Positions 15,548 through 23,800 of a stretch of DNA of 52,252 nucleotides are shown here, one piece after another. How positions within the stretch are numbered: the stretch's first letter is position 1; every line of letters begins with the position of its first letter. The notes under the pieces were generated by a model. The model saw only the letters and a program-made list of their open reading frames with translations. It did not search any database and was not told the DNA's origin. A program made the translations under genes and the position numbers. The stretch is taken from the IMG/VR virus record IMGVR_UViG_3300035698_019600, positions 1 through 52,252 of that record; one strand, written 5' to 3'. Source of the stretch: a virus.

Positions 15548-16257
15548 CAGAAATCGATGTGCGCAAGAGGACGTTCGTCGACACTGAAACCACTGGCCTT
15601 ATCCACTTCGTCAACGGAGTGCATTCCATCGCCATCTTCGCTGAGACTGAAGACGGCAGGACTGGCCAGTTCAGGAGTAAGGTTCGTCCGTTCACAGGCG
15701 AATTGCCGTGCCCTGTATGCAAGGGGAAGCTGGCCACAAACCCACCCCCAGAAGGGCATATATTCGGGTGCTACCTGTGCCGAGACTCAGGCATGCTCCT
15801 AGACCTTGTAAACCCAGAGGCTATGGAAATAAGCGGAACGACCAAGGAGGAGCTAGACACATTCCCATCCCCGCACGACGTAGTCGACCAGATCAAGAAG
15901 TTCCTAAGAGCGTACGTTAACCCATTCAACAAGGAGGACAAAGCATTCTGGTATGGGTTCAGCGCCAGGTTCGATCAGGACTTCCTCAGGAGCCTATTCG
16001 CGAAGTGCGGCGACGATTACTTCGGTTCCTGGTGGTGGACGCCACCCATCGACATCGCGTCACTGGCCGCCGAGGCTATGGAGAAGGTGCGGCCCTCCAT
16101 GCTAAACGCCAAGCTGGTCACAGTGTGCGGCCAGGCAGGACTAACCGTCGATCCGGGCGAGGCACATGACGCCATGTATGACACGAAGCTGTGCCGTCGC
16201 CTACACCGAGTGGTGCGGCCGGAGAGGGGAGCTGCGCAATGCCCGACGAGCGAGTAG
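15544..16257 (+). CDS. DEDDh 3'-5' exonuclease with zinc-ribbon insert
   Basis: A 237-aa DnaQ/RNase T-fold nuclease. Exo I is FVDTETTGL (D13, E15), Exo II is GFSARFDQDFL near D144, and Exo III is HDAMYD (H208, D213). Between Exo I and Exo II sit two Cys pairs, CPVC (56-59) and CYLC (76-79), forming a zinc ribbon inserted into the fold. Likely role: trimming 3' ends in repair, recombination or mismatch removal. The neighbouring ATPase suggests a complex. Confidence 0.88.
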   Translation: MTEIDVRKRTFVDTETTGLIHFVNGVHSIAIFAETEDGRTGQFRSKVRPFTGELPCPVCKGKLATNPPPEGHIFGCYLCRDSGMLLDLVNPEAMEISGTTKEELDTFPSPHDVVDQIKKFLRAYVNPFNKEDKAFWYGFSARFDQDFLRSLFAKCGDDYFGSWWWTPPIDIASLAAEAMEKVRPSMLNAKLVTVCGQAGLTVDPGEAHDAMYDTKLCRRLHRVVRPERGAAQCPTSE

Positions 16258-16325
16258 ACGGCATAAACCGGCGCATCAACCACCTGCAGATCCAGATGGA
16301 GGCACTGCAAACCATGGCGCGGTAG
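16239..16325 (+). CDS. Very small helical ORF
   Basis: A 28-aa frame from ATG 16239, behind GGAGAGGGGA, overlapping the exonuclease end. One helix (INRRINHLQIQMEALQ). The good ribosome-binding site is the main support. Confidence 0.4.
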   Translation: MPDERVDGINRRINHLQIQMEALQTMAR

Positions 16326-16328
16326 GCA

Positions 16329-16457
16329 ATGGACTACCCAAGGTACAGGAAGGTGAAGGAGTGTGGTATCCAAGAATTCCTATGCTCACTTACCTATGAC
16401 ATGGACGAACTGGTCGATAAGAGAATCTTATTGGAGGGAGAGGAATGGCAGGAATAA
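16329..16457 (+). CDS. Very small hypothetical ORF
   Basis: A 42-aa acidic frame from ATG 16329, three bases after the previous stop. It ends 13 bases into the next gene and contains that gene's GGAGGGAGAGG site. Supported mainly by packing. Confidence 0.4.
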   Translation: MDYPRYRKVKECGIQEFLCSLTYDMDELVDKRILLEGEEWQE

Positions 16458-16654
16458 AGAAGCCCAGGCTGGTGGTGTGCTGCCGGGCAAACGAAGAGTG
16501 GATGGAATGCCGCGGATGTTCAGAAGCGGTGCCACACGAGCCACACGACACGGCTGGGGTGCGCTGCACCATGTGGGGCGTGTGTGTCAACTCCGAAGGA
16601 TTACTCCGGAGAGTGCGCTGCACCACAGTGAAGGAGAGCCCTGATGCTACGTGA
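16445..16654 (+). CDS. Cys-rich small protein
   Basis: A 69-aa protein with about seven cysteines, including VVCCRA, ECRGC, RCTMWGVC and RRVRC, and a strong GGAGGGAGAGG site. The layout suggests one or two zinc knuckles. Function unknown. Confidence 0.65.
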   Translation: MAGIKKPRLVVCCRANEEWMECRGCSEAVPHEPHDTAGVRCTMWGVCVNSEGLLRRVRCTTVKESPDAT

Positions 16655-16904
16655 AGGAGATCGGGTTGCAGAAATCCGCACGCCAGGAGACAACATCATC
16701 GTAGTCACAGACTACGAGCACTATGGGACTAAGGTAGACCAGATGGTCGTCGTCTTCGAGTTTGGGCAGATAAGCCTTGTCCCCTGGATCATCGCCACGA
16801 GGGATGGCAAGCAGGTTGGCCGATACAACGTGGCCATGCTGGAATTCATCCGCATGAAGGAGGCGACCGCTGATGCCAGTGATTCGCAAAGAGTGCCGCA
16901 ATAA
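16644..16904 (+). CDS. Small beta-rich hypothetical protein
   Basis: An 86-aa protein starting at ATG 16644 behind AAGGAGAG, overlapping the previous gene. It looks like a small beta barrel (GDRVAEIRTPGDNIIVVTDY). The C-terminus overlaps the next gene by 32 bases. Confidence 0.65.
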   Translation: MLREGDRVAEIRTPGDNIIVVTDYEHYGTKVDQMVVVFEFGQISLVPWIIATRDGKQVGRYNVAMLEFIRMKEATADASDSQRVPQ

Positions 16905-17109
16905 AATCCACGGCGAGCTGCAGGCAAGGTTCGCAGCCCTCATAAGTCAGGTCGCCACACGCGAGCTGATCAACAACCGAGAGGGCGCCGGGAAGTATCA
17001 CTGGGTGAACCCAGACGAGAGGTGCTGCACCATCGGCGGTGCCATGGACGTCCGCCTGGCAGTAGACGACTTCAAGGCCATCCTGGCTGAGGTCAGGAAA
17101 CTCAAGTAA
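16873..17109 (+). CDS. Small hypothetical protein
   Basis: A 78-aa helical protein from ATG 16873, preceded by GAAGGAGGCGACC. It includes HWVNPDERCCTIGGAMD. The following gene begins 11 bases on, behind TAAGGAGA. No family recognised. Confidence 0.65.
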   Translation: MPVIRKECRNKIHGELQARFAALISQVATRELINNREGAGKYHWVNPDERCCTIGGAMDVRLAVDDFKAILAEVRKLK

Positions 17110-17120
17110 GGAGACCACAC

Positions 17121-17393
17121 ATGAGTGACAAGGTCGTATTCCCCCTACGCCGATCCGACCCGGCATACTTGCCCATGCTTGAACTGCGAGTGGAGGACGT
17201 GGAACGGCGCCTCCTGGCAGCCAGGGACATGCTCGGCACTGCGTTGGAGGTGCGGGGCATCGACTCTGATATCATCCTGCGCAGGACAATCCCCGATGTC
17301 TACGACGAGCTGGACGAGATCATGGCCGACGACAATGGCGACATCCACAGGTCATCACTTGAACCCCGAATCAAACTGGAGGTAGTAGCATGA
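17121..17393 (+). CDS. Small helical hypothetical protein
   Basis: A 90-aa helical protein with strong AAGGAGA. It ends in an ATGATG overlap with the next, larger gene, so the two are likely co-translated. Confidence 0.7.
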   Translation: MSDKVVFPLRRSDPAYLPMLELRVEDVERRLLAARDMLGTALEVRGIDSDIILRRTIPDVYDELDEIMADDNGDIHRSSLEPRIKLEVVA

Positions 17394-18406
17394 TGGTGTT
17401 CCACTGGCACGGCAACAGGGCAGGACTCGATTACCGCGGTGGCGCCCGGCCCCCAGCTACAGGCATTGGGGATCTCAAGGCTATGGGCGTGACTCATGTG
17501 GGGGTGCCGATGCACCACGAGGGTGGAAGCCACGACGGATACAACTACATCACCGGGCTGGTAAATGCGGGCTTCAAAATCGTCCGCTGTGTTGAGCTGG
17601 CCTGGAATGCCGGCGTCCGCGAGGGCTACTACAACGGAGCAATCGACCTCGGCCGAATCCTCAACGAATGGGATACAGCTGCCCACCCAGGCGAATTCTT
17701 CCAAGACTTCGCCAGAAACCTTGAGCTCCCCATGGATGGTATCGCCTGGAACCTCGAGCACGACATCCTGAACATCGACCGCTACCCAGTCACTGGGGAT
17801 GACCTGGCATTCTACGAGGAAGCCTATGGTAGAAGACTTGCGAGCGGACTCACCCCAACGAACGCTGATCTATCACAGATGAGGTGCCTCCAGTTCGCAT
17901 TGCTGATGCGCATGTATGCTGATATGGCGGAAAAGAAGGCCGGCAAGGTGCTGACGTCGATTGCCTACAGTGGCTACCCTGGTGCCGAGTATCGCGGGCT
18001 CCCCCTCGACCAAGCCTACGGCGTTGACTGGAGGCTACACACCGGGACGCTCCACTGGAATGGATCACACTTCCCCGGCATCCGCTATGCTATGTGCTCC
18101 TTCCCGAGCGAGAAGCTGATAGCGGAGTGCAAGCCCCCCTACCCGCAGATCCTCCACACGATGAACTCCATCCAGGAGACATCGCCATCAACCATCGATG
18201 AGCGCCGGATCAGGAAGCTCATGGTAAACCGACTAGAGCGAATGCGCCCAGAGGATGGGATGGGATTCGTGGCATCGCACTACTTCACGTGGACGGCGAG
18301 CGACGGACGACTCGCCATACTACTCAGCGAGGCCAAGGCCGAGCATGCGCTGAACCAGAGCACCTGGTGGCGCCGAGCCCTTCACTGGATACGGAGATGG
18401 CTATGA
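17390..18406 (+). CDS. Unknown 338-aa protein, possible TIM-barrel hydrolase fold
   Basis: Alternating strand/helix segments (VTHVGVPMH, FKIVRCVEL, GIAWNLEHDIL, LTSIAYSGYPG, GFVASHYFTW) spaced through the sequence look like a TIM barrel. The WNLEHD segment at a strand end resembles a glycosidase acid-residue loop. The C-terminus WWRRALHWIRRWL is a strongly amphipathic helix. No signal peptide is visible, and it is embedded among DNA-metabolism genes, which is odd for a carbohydrate enzyme. Function unassigned. Confidence 0.7.
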   Translation: MMVFHWHGNRAGLDYRGGARPPATGIGDLKAMGVTHVGVPMHHEGGSHDGYNYITGLVNAGFKIVRCVELAWNAGVREGYYNGAIDLGRILNEWDTAAHPGEFFQDFARNLELPMDGIAWNLEHDILNIDRYPVTGDDLAFYEEAYGRRLASGLTPTNADLSQMRCLQFALLMRMYADMAEKKAGKVLTSIAYSGYPGAEYRGLPLDQAYGVDWRLHTGTLHWNGSHFPGIRYAMCSFPSEKLIAECKPPYPQILHTMNSIQETSPSTIDERRIRKLMVNRLERMRPEDGMGFVASHYFTWTASDGRLAILLSEAKAEHALNQSTWWRRALHWIRRWL

Positions 18407-18960
18407 AGGTATCGTGCCCCAACTGCAAGAGGAACCACCTGCCGAGCGAACTGCTGGGGGTTTGGCGACGAGAGCGCAACCCTGAGCAGCGTATGTCGCT
18501 TCGCTGTCTGCGATGCGGTGAGAAGATCTACGTCATGGTGGTGCCGCAGGATCCGGAGTTCCACCTCGACGAAGACCAGAAGCCGCTCTGGCAGCAGGTT
18601 CCTACATACTGGAGTTGCTTCTCCGACGAAGGAGACGGCAATGAAAGGATCACAGAGATGGCCAGCAAACTGCAGGCGGACATCGCCTCAGGCCACTCCG
18701 ACGGCGATGCAATCCGCGACTTCATGAGAGCGTATCACCTGTATGCCATCACACCCGACGGGCACCATTGTGGGGCAAGTGACACTGAGCCACGCGAAGC
18801 AGTGATTGGATACGCGATTCTCACCCACTCCCGAGGTGGCGACATGTTCAGCCGGCACACATCCGAAGAGGTCGTGGTGAAGATCTACGACCAGGAGGAA
18901 CTCGCTATCATCAGAGAAGAGCGAGAAAAGAGGGAGGCCGCGGATGCCGTTCCCACCTGA
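18403..18960 (+). CDS. Zinc-ribbon hypothetical protein
   Basis: A 185-aa protein from ATG 18403 in an ATGA overlap. CPNC (5-8) and CLRC (about 35-38) form an N-terminal zinc ribbon; the rest is mixed alpha/beta with a charged helical end (IREEREKREA). The open frame upstream of 18403 is antiphase to the previous gene. Function unknown. Confidence 0.8.
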   Translation: MKVSCPNCKRNHLPSELLGVWRRERNPEQRMSLRCLRCGEKIYVMVVPQDPEFHLDEDQKPLWQQVPTYWSCFSDEGDGNERITEMASKLQADIASGHSDGDAIRDFMRAYHLYAITPDGHHCGASDTEPREAVIGYAILTHSRGGDMFSRHTSEEVVVKIYDQEELAIIREEREKREAADAVPT

Positions 18961-19181
18961 TCCACTGACGCCGGAGGAGATTCGACAGGCCACCCGGTGC
19001 GTGAAGGAGGCCAGGAGAAAGGCCGGCGGAGCCTGGCGCAACCTAACTCAACGCTGACGGCAAGCGGGCAATGGTCTGCCGTGAGCTGGTGAGTATGATC
19101 ATGTGTCAGTCAGACATGGGCCAGCCGCTCATGGTCATGGCCAGGGTCTGTAAAGGGGCCCTCGCGCAGGTCGAGGAGTAG
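18944..19181 (+). pseudogene. Small gene apparently split by a +1 shift
   Basis: ATG 18944 reads 37 codons (LTPEEIRQATRCVKEARRK then AWRNLTQ) to TGA 19055. A second frame, open from 19047 and with ATG 19071, reads LNADGKRAMVCRELVSMI onward to TAG 19179. The two fit end to end as one ~75-aa helical protein if the phase changes near 19041-19048. As annotated these are either two tiny genes (18944-19057, 19071-19181) or one disrupted gene. Confidence 0.5.
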
Positions 19182-19211
19182 ACAGAATGTCAACGCGGAG
19201 GTAATTTAGCG

Positions 19212-19436
19212 ATGGAGAAGGACACACTCAAAGAGGAGGAGGTTAATAGGCGCCTAAGACACAACGCATACTTCTATAGGTGCTTCACAGAACAGGCAGA
19301 TGGGATTGAACAGCATCCAGCCAGAACCGACAACCCGTTCGGCAACAAATTGATCAGACACCTACGCGAGCTAGCAGAAGAACACAGAAGCCGCGGTATG
19401 CCACAAACCAGTGGAGCAAAAGAGGATAGTCCATGA
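19212..19436 (+). CDS. Small charged hypothetical protein
   Basis: A 74-aa highly charged helical protein from ATG 19212; CGGAGG lies upstream at about 19196. It is ATGA-coupled to the next gene. No domain recognised. Confidence 0.6.
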   Translation: MEKDTLKEEEVNRRLRHNAYFYRCFTEQADGIEQHPARTDNPFGNKLIRHLRELAEEHRSRGMPQTSGAKEDSP

Positions 19437-20059
19437 TCGATACCCCTAGCGCAGTTATGGCGCACCCGGAACACATGCCATTCGAACCATTCCCAATCAG
19501 ACCAGTAATCCACGACAGCGAGATGATTCTCCCGATCAGTCGCCATATATTCCCAAGCATCCCCAGCTTCATAGAGGCTGCATTCACATCAGGGCTCACC
19601 ATAGCCTTGGAGAATATCCCACTGCCAAGGGATGACTGGGATGGATGGAGGGAGGCGGCCACGGTATGTATGTGCCACAGAAGCTGCTTCCCAGATCCAT
19701 TGAAGTACGTCACCAACACACCGTCGTCAGATGTGATAGTGCCAAAAACGTGGAGAACCACAGTACTGGCTTGCTACGAGGACAGGATATGCAAGCACTC
19801 AACCTTCGGCTTATGGTGCTATGACACGACGGTCAAGTCTTTCCACTTCAGGGTAGTCCAGGTCAGCGACTGCGCGGCGCTGGTATACACTAGGTATTGC
19901 ATGTATGAGGTTCCGATCCCAGTCCATCTGGCTAAGCCTCCGGATAGTTACCATCCTGGCATATTTTGGAGAATGCCAATAGGGCCTGTAAGGGCCGCAG
20001 CAAGGCACCAGCATGATCCAAGGTCTCATGGGTACCCCACCAACCTCCAAATGCCCTGA
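19433..20059 (+). CDS. Hypothetical protein ending in a repeat unit
   Basis: A 208-aa protein from ATG 19433 in an ATGA overlap. It contains several Cys (VCMCHRSCF and later single Cys) and aromatic segments. Its last ~26 codons (from about 19981) lie in the first copy of a 136-bp repeat whose other copies are non-coding, so the C-terminus may have been replaced by repeat DNA. Function unknown. Confidence 0.65.
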   Translation: MIDTPSAVMAHPEHMPFEPFPIRPVIHDSEMILPISRHIFPSIPSFIEAAFTSGLTIALENIPLPRDDWDGWREAATVCMCHRSCFPDPLKYVTNTPSSDVIVPKTWRTTVLACYEDRICKHSTFGLWCYDTTVKSFHFRVVQVSDCAALVYTRYCMYEVPIPVHLAKPPDSYHPGIFWRMPIGPVRAAARHQHDPRSHGYPTNLQMP

Positions 20060-20253
20060 CGGGCCGTCTCCGTGCTCCTCAGGCGATTGTGGGTGACACG
20101 TTACACCCCAAGATGTGGGGCCTGTAAGGGCAATAGCAGGGCACCAACATGCTCCAAGGGCTATCTGGTGCCCTGCACCCCTCCAAGCACCATAGCGGGC
20201 CATCTCCGTGCTCCTCAGGCGATTGCTGGGTCACCTGACCCTCCCAGATGCCC
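19981..20253 (+). repeat. Imperfect tandem repeat, 136-bp period
   Basis: GGGCCTGTAAGGGC occurs near 19982 and again at 20118. GGGCCRTCTCCGTGCTCCTC occurs at 20061 and again at 20197, both 136 bases apart, and GGCACCARCATG and CTCCAAG recur in register. A third, degraded copy begins near 20254 (GTGGGGCCCGG ... GTACCTCCAAG ... GGGCCGTTTACGG). Much of this array is non-coding. Confidence 0.75.
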
Positions 20254-20737
20254 TGTGGGGCCCGGAGAACCCCCAAGGTTGGACAAACGGGGGCTCAGAC
20301 TAGTCACGAGGCATCATGTACCTCCAAGCAGCCTGGTGGGCCGTTTACGGGGCTCTGGCTTGGTGCCTCAATCTACCCACCACCTCCTTGGGAGCCCAAG
20401 GCAACTGCTGCCGGGGGAAAGGCAAAAGAATAATGCATGGTGGTGGGAGGCTGTTGAGCATCCCAGCACACCGGAAGCACGGTGGCTATATCACCGTGAC
20501 CCGGGTTCCCTTGGGATCCCATGTGATTCCCCAAACCTCCCCCACAAGTCTCCCTCCCGGCCTTGGTTTGGTCTCCGGAGTCTCCCTAGAAGCTCTTCTA
20601 CCTATAGTAGGGCTCAACTTTGCCATCTCAGGGGGCTCGAAACCAAAAAGTCTTTCGTTGGGCGCGTGAGGATAACCTGAGGTTTTGTCAAGGGCTATAT
20701 GATGTGTTTTCTCACTTTCTTTCACAAATATTTCTGA
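20060..20737 (+). other. Long non-coding repeat-rich region, candidate origin or control region
   Basis: The longest gene-free stretch in the window. It holds the 136-bp repeats, a CACGGTG/CACCGTG dyad (20478-20498) and a short AT-rich segment (about 20690-20760) just before the helicase promoter. Open frames here are Pro/Arg-rich and lack ribosome-binding sites, so they are rejected. Repeats beside a helicase gene are compatible with a replication origin, but nothing proves it. Confidence 0.5.
20478..20498 (+). repeat. Inverted repeat CACGGTG-N7-CACCGTG
   Basis: Perfect 7-bp arms separated by 7 bases within the gene-free region. It could be a protein-binding dyad or a small hairpin. Confidence 0.5.
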
Positions 20738-20765
20738 GGGTTTTGCGGTTAAATAACCCTATAAC
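20738..20765 (+). promoter_or_regulatory. Phage promoter-like element A (before helicase)
   Basis: GGGTTTTGCGGTTAAATAAC followed by CCTATAAC. It shares GGG, the AAATAACC block and a TATAAC -10-like hexamer with elements B, C and D; the distance from the first G to the hexamer is 22 bases in all four. It lies 47 bases upstream of the helicase ATG. Confidence 0.7.
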
Positions 20766-20811
20766 TGAGGGCCGGCGAGATTGTCGCCGTAGCCCAGGAG
20801 ACCCCTGCAGT

Positions 20812-23800
20812 ATGAATGATCAACCCAACTTGTTCGCCTCCCCGGTAACCGGGCCGAAGTTTGAGATGCGCCCCTACCAGCAGGAGGCAGTGGACACAAG
20901 CATCAAGGCTTTTGGCGAGGGAGTACGGCGCCAAATCGTCCACGCCGCCACTGGCACTGGCAAGACGGTCTTGTTCACTGAACTAATAGACAAGCTCCCA
21001 CCACCGCGCCCCGAGGCCACTCGCGTCCTAATCATGGCCCACCGTGATGAGCTTATCCAGCAGACGGTGGAGGCGGTGCTTCAGAGCAACCCTAATCTAC
21101 GAGTAGGGGTAGAGCAAGGATCATCCAGCGCTAGCGATTCAGACGACGTCATCGTAGCATCAGTGGCGACACTGGGCCGCAAGGATCCCAACCACTCCGA
21201 GGGGTATGGGAGGCGCTTACGGCTCTTGCAACCAAAACAGTTCCGGCTCCTGGTTATTGATGAAGTCCACCATAGCCTGGCATCGACGTATCAGCGTGTC
21301 CTGGACTACTTCGACACGGCCAGCCCGGACAGCGATCTCCTGCTATGGGGGTGCACTGCAACCCCAAACAGGTCGGATGGCAAGGGGCTTGGGAAGCTAT
21401 TCGATGAGATTGTCCACTCCTATGGACTGGTGCCAGCGATTGAAGACAAGTACCTATCCCCAATCAAAGCAATGAAGGTATCAACCGACACATCGCTTGA
21501 GGGTGTGAGGACTCAGGCTGGTGACTGGGCAGCGGGACAGCTATCAGACCGAGTGAACAACGAGGATCGCAATGTTCAGATCGTGAAGGCATGGTACGAC
21601 CACTGTAAGGGCTTCAGGCATTCTACGATTGGATTTTGTGCTAGCGTGGAACACATCTACTCCCTACGTGACTGCTTCCGTGATAATGGGGTTGATGCAC
21701 GGGGACTCGACGGCACGACCGGCAGGGATTTGCGGAGGGAGATGATACAGGGGTTTCGGAACCGGGAGTTCCCGGTACTACTGAACGCAATGGTGCTGTG
21801 CCTCGATGCAGAGACTGAGATCCTGACATCGGACGGCTGGACTGGTATTGACGACATGACATACGGACACAAGGTCGCCAACTGGGACACGGATGGATCG
21901 ATGTTTTTCGATGAGCCCAAGTTCATCGTCCGCCGAGACCGCAAAGAAGGCGAACGGATGGTAGTGCTGGAGACGCGCAGTCGCTCGATCCGCGTGACCG
22001 AAGACCACCGAATGGTGTACAAACCATACGAGAACCGTGACTTCGGCATTGTCCATGCCGGAGACCTGGCTGGCCAGCCAGGGATTCTTCCGGTATGCGG
22101 CCATGCGGAGCCGGTGGTGTTTGACGACATCGAGCAGCCATATGAGTTCTCCGAGGAGGAGAGAACGCAGAAGATCTACGAATCACGCCACTACCTCCAC
22201 TACAATAAGGGCTTGCCGCTGGCTGATGCGGAGACTGCCGCGATAGAGAAAATGGAATACCGTGAGGGTGGGCTCAGGAGAAAACACCCACACGAGCTGA
22301 CATTAGCTGAGTGCGAATTCATCGGGTTCTTCGTTGGCGACGGCACGGTGACGAACCTCCAGAGCGGGGGGATAGAATACAAGGTAAACCAGTCATTCAA
22401 GTATGATGGGATCATTTCCTGGTTCGACAGCGTGATAGCAAAGGTGGGTTTGCACTGTGCGCGAAGAGAGAATCACACTAAGCCAAATGAAGTGATCTAC
22501 AATGGGTCACACTCAATCTCATGGAGTTTCAGTCGCGGCACTGGATCTGGCTCACAGGAAGTTGAAGGGGTGTTTCCAATTGAGCATTTCTTGGACAAGA
22601 GTGGATCGAAGTACCTATGGGGTCTGAACGAGCCCCAGTTCGATGCGTTCATCCGCGGGCTGTGGTTTGCCAACGGGAATCACGGCAAGGCTATTCCGAG
22701 TGACGACCCTGGCAGTCGGCCAAGTGGCGATCGGAAGAAGAGTATGCAGATCTGCTCGGCAAATGGGGAGCTACTTAGGGCGGTGCAGGCTGTGGCAACG
22801 TGCCGCGGCTGGAGAGTGAACATGTCTTCACTGGAGGCCCCAGGGAAACCTGGATTCAACCCCTCAACGATGCACTATATCACCCTCAATCAGAACCAAG
22901 AAACGCATATGATGGCCGCCAGCCACGCCCTCCAATTTGAGGACGGATGGAAATCAGAGAGAGTGTGGTGTGTCACATCAACCACTGGAAACATCGTGAC
23001 TCGCCGCAATGGAACGGTCACAGTGACAGGCAACACTGAAGGGAGCAACATTCCAGCCATCGACGCAATGCTGATGTGCCGTCCGACGAAGTCCCCGCTG
23101 CTGTTCACCCAGGTGGTTGGGCGTGGCACCCGCCTATTCGAGGGAAAGAGTGACTGCCTTGTAATCGACTTCGTAGATGCGTGCGCCGGCAAGAGTCTCA
23201 TGACGGTTCCGAGCCTTTTCGGGATGGACGCAGACTTTGATGCTGAGGGCGAGGATATCGTCCAGGTGCAGCGCCAGGTGGAGGAGCTGTTCGAGGAGAA
23301 CCCGTCAGTCATCAAGGCTACTAGCTTGGTAGACGCACAGAAGATGGTGTCCGAGCATGTCGATCTCCTTAGCTCTGGGGTTGAGGATGATGTGATCAGC
23401 GAGGCAAGTAGATTCATGTGGCGCAAAGTTGGAGATAGCTACATATTGAGGATGAAGGACGATAGGGTGATGACCATTGGTCAGGATGCAATTGGGAAAC
23501 ACTTGATCACACTGCATAGTGGCGGGGAGTCAAAGATTGTTAGGACTCGCCCGGACTTAATGGGCGCCATCAGTGCAGCTGACAACTATATAGCCGACCG
23601 ATTCCCAGACGCCCCAGTACTACTAAGCAGGGATGCGGTATGGAGAACACACCCAATGAGTCCCGGGCAGGTTACGCTGTTCAGAAAATTCAGGATGCAA
23701 ATACCAAGGGGTAGGGATGGGGCTATAACCATGACTAAGGGTGAGGCATCCGATTTGATCGATAAAAAGTTCCTGAGCATGAAGCGCGGTAAGGCAAAGA

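Noticed and set aside
19981-20260. CRISPR array
   Set aside because: The repeat period is 136 bp with the whole unit similar, not short identical repeats separated by unique spacers.
20072-20680. Open frame of 202 codons in the repeat-rich gap
   Set aside because: Pro/Arg/Ser-rich composition, no ribosome-binding site and open across repeat units of differing sequence; typical of a chance frame in C-rich DNA.
20660-20690. Another AATAACC-like string (GAGGATAACCTGAGG) upstream of element A
   Set aside because: Wrong spacing to the nearest GGG and no -10-like hexamer.
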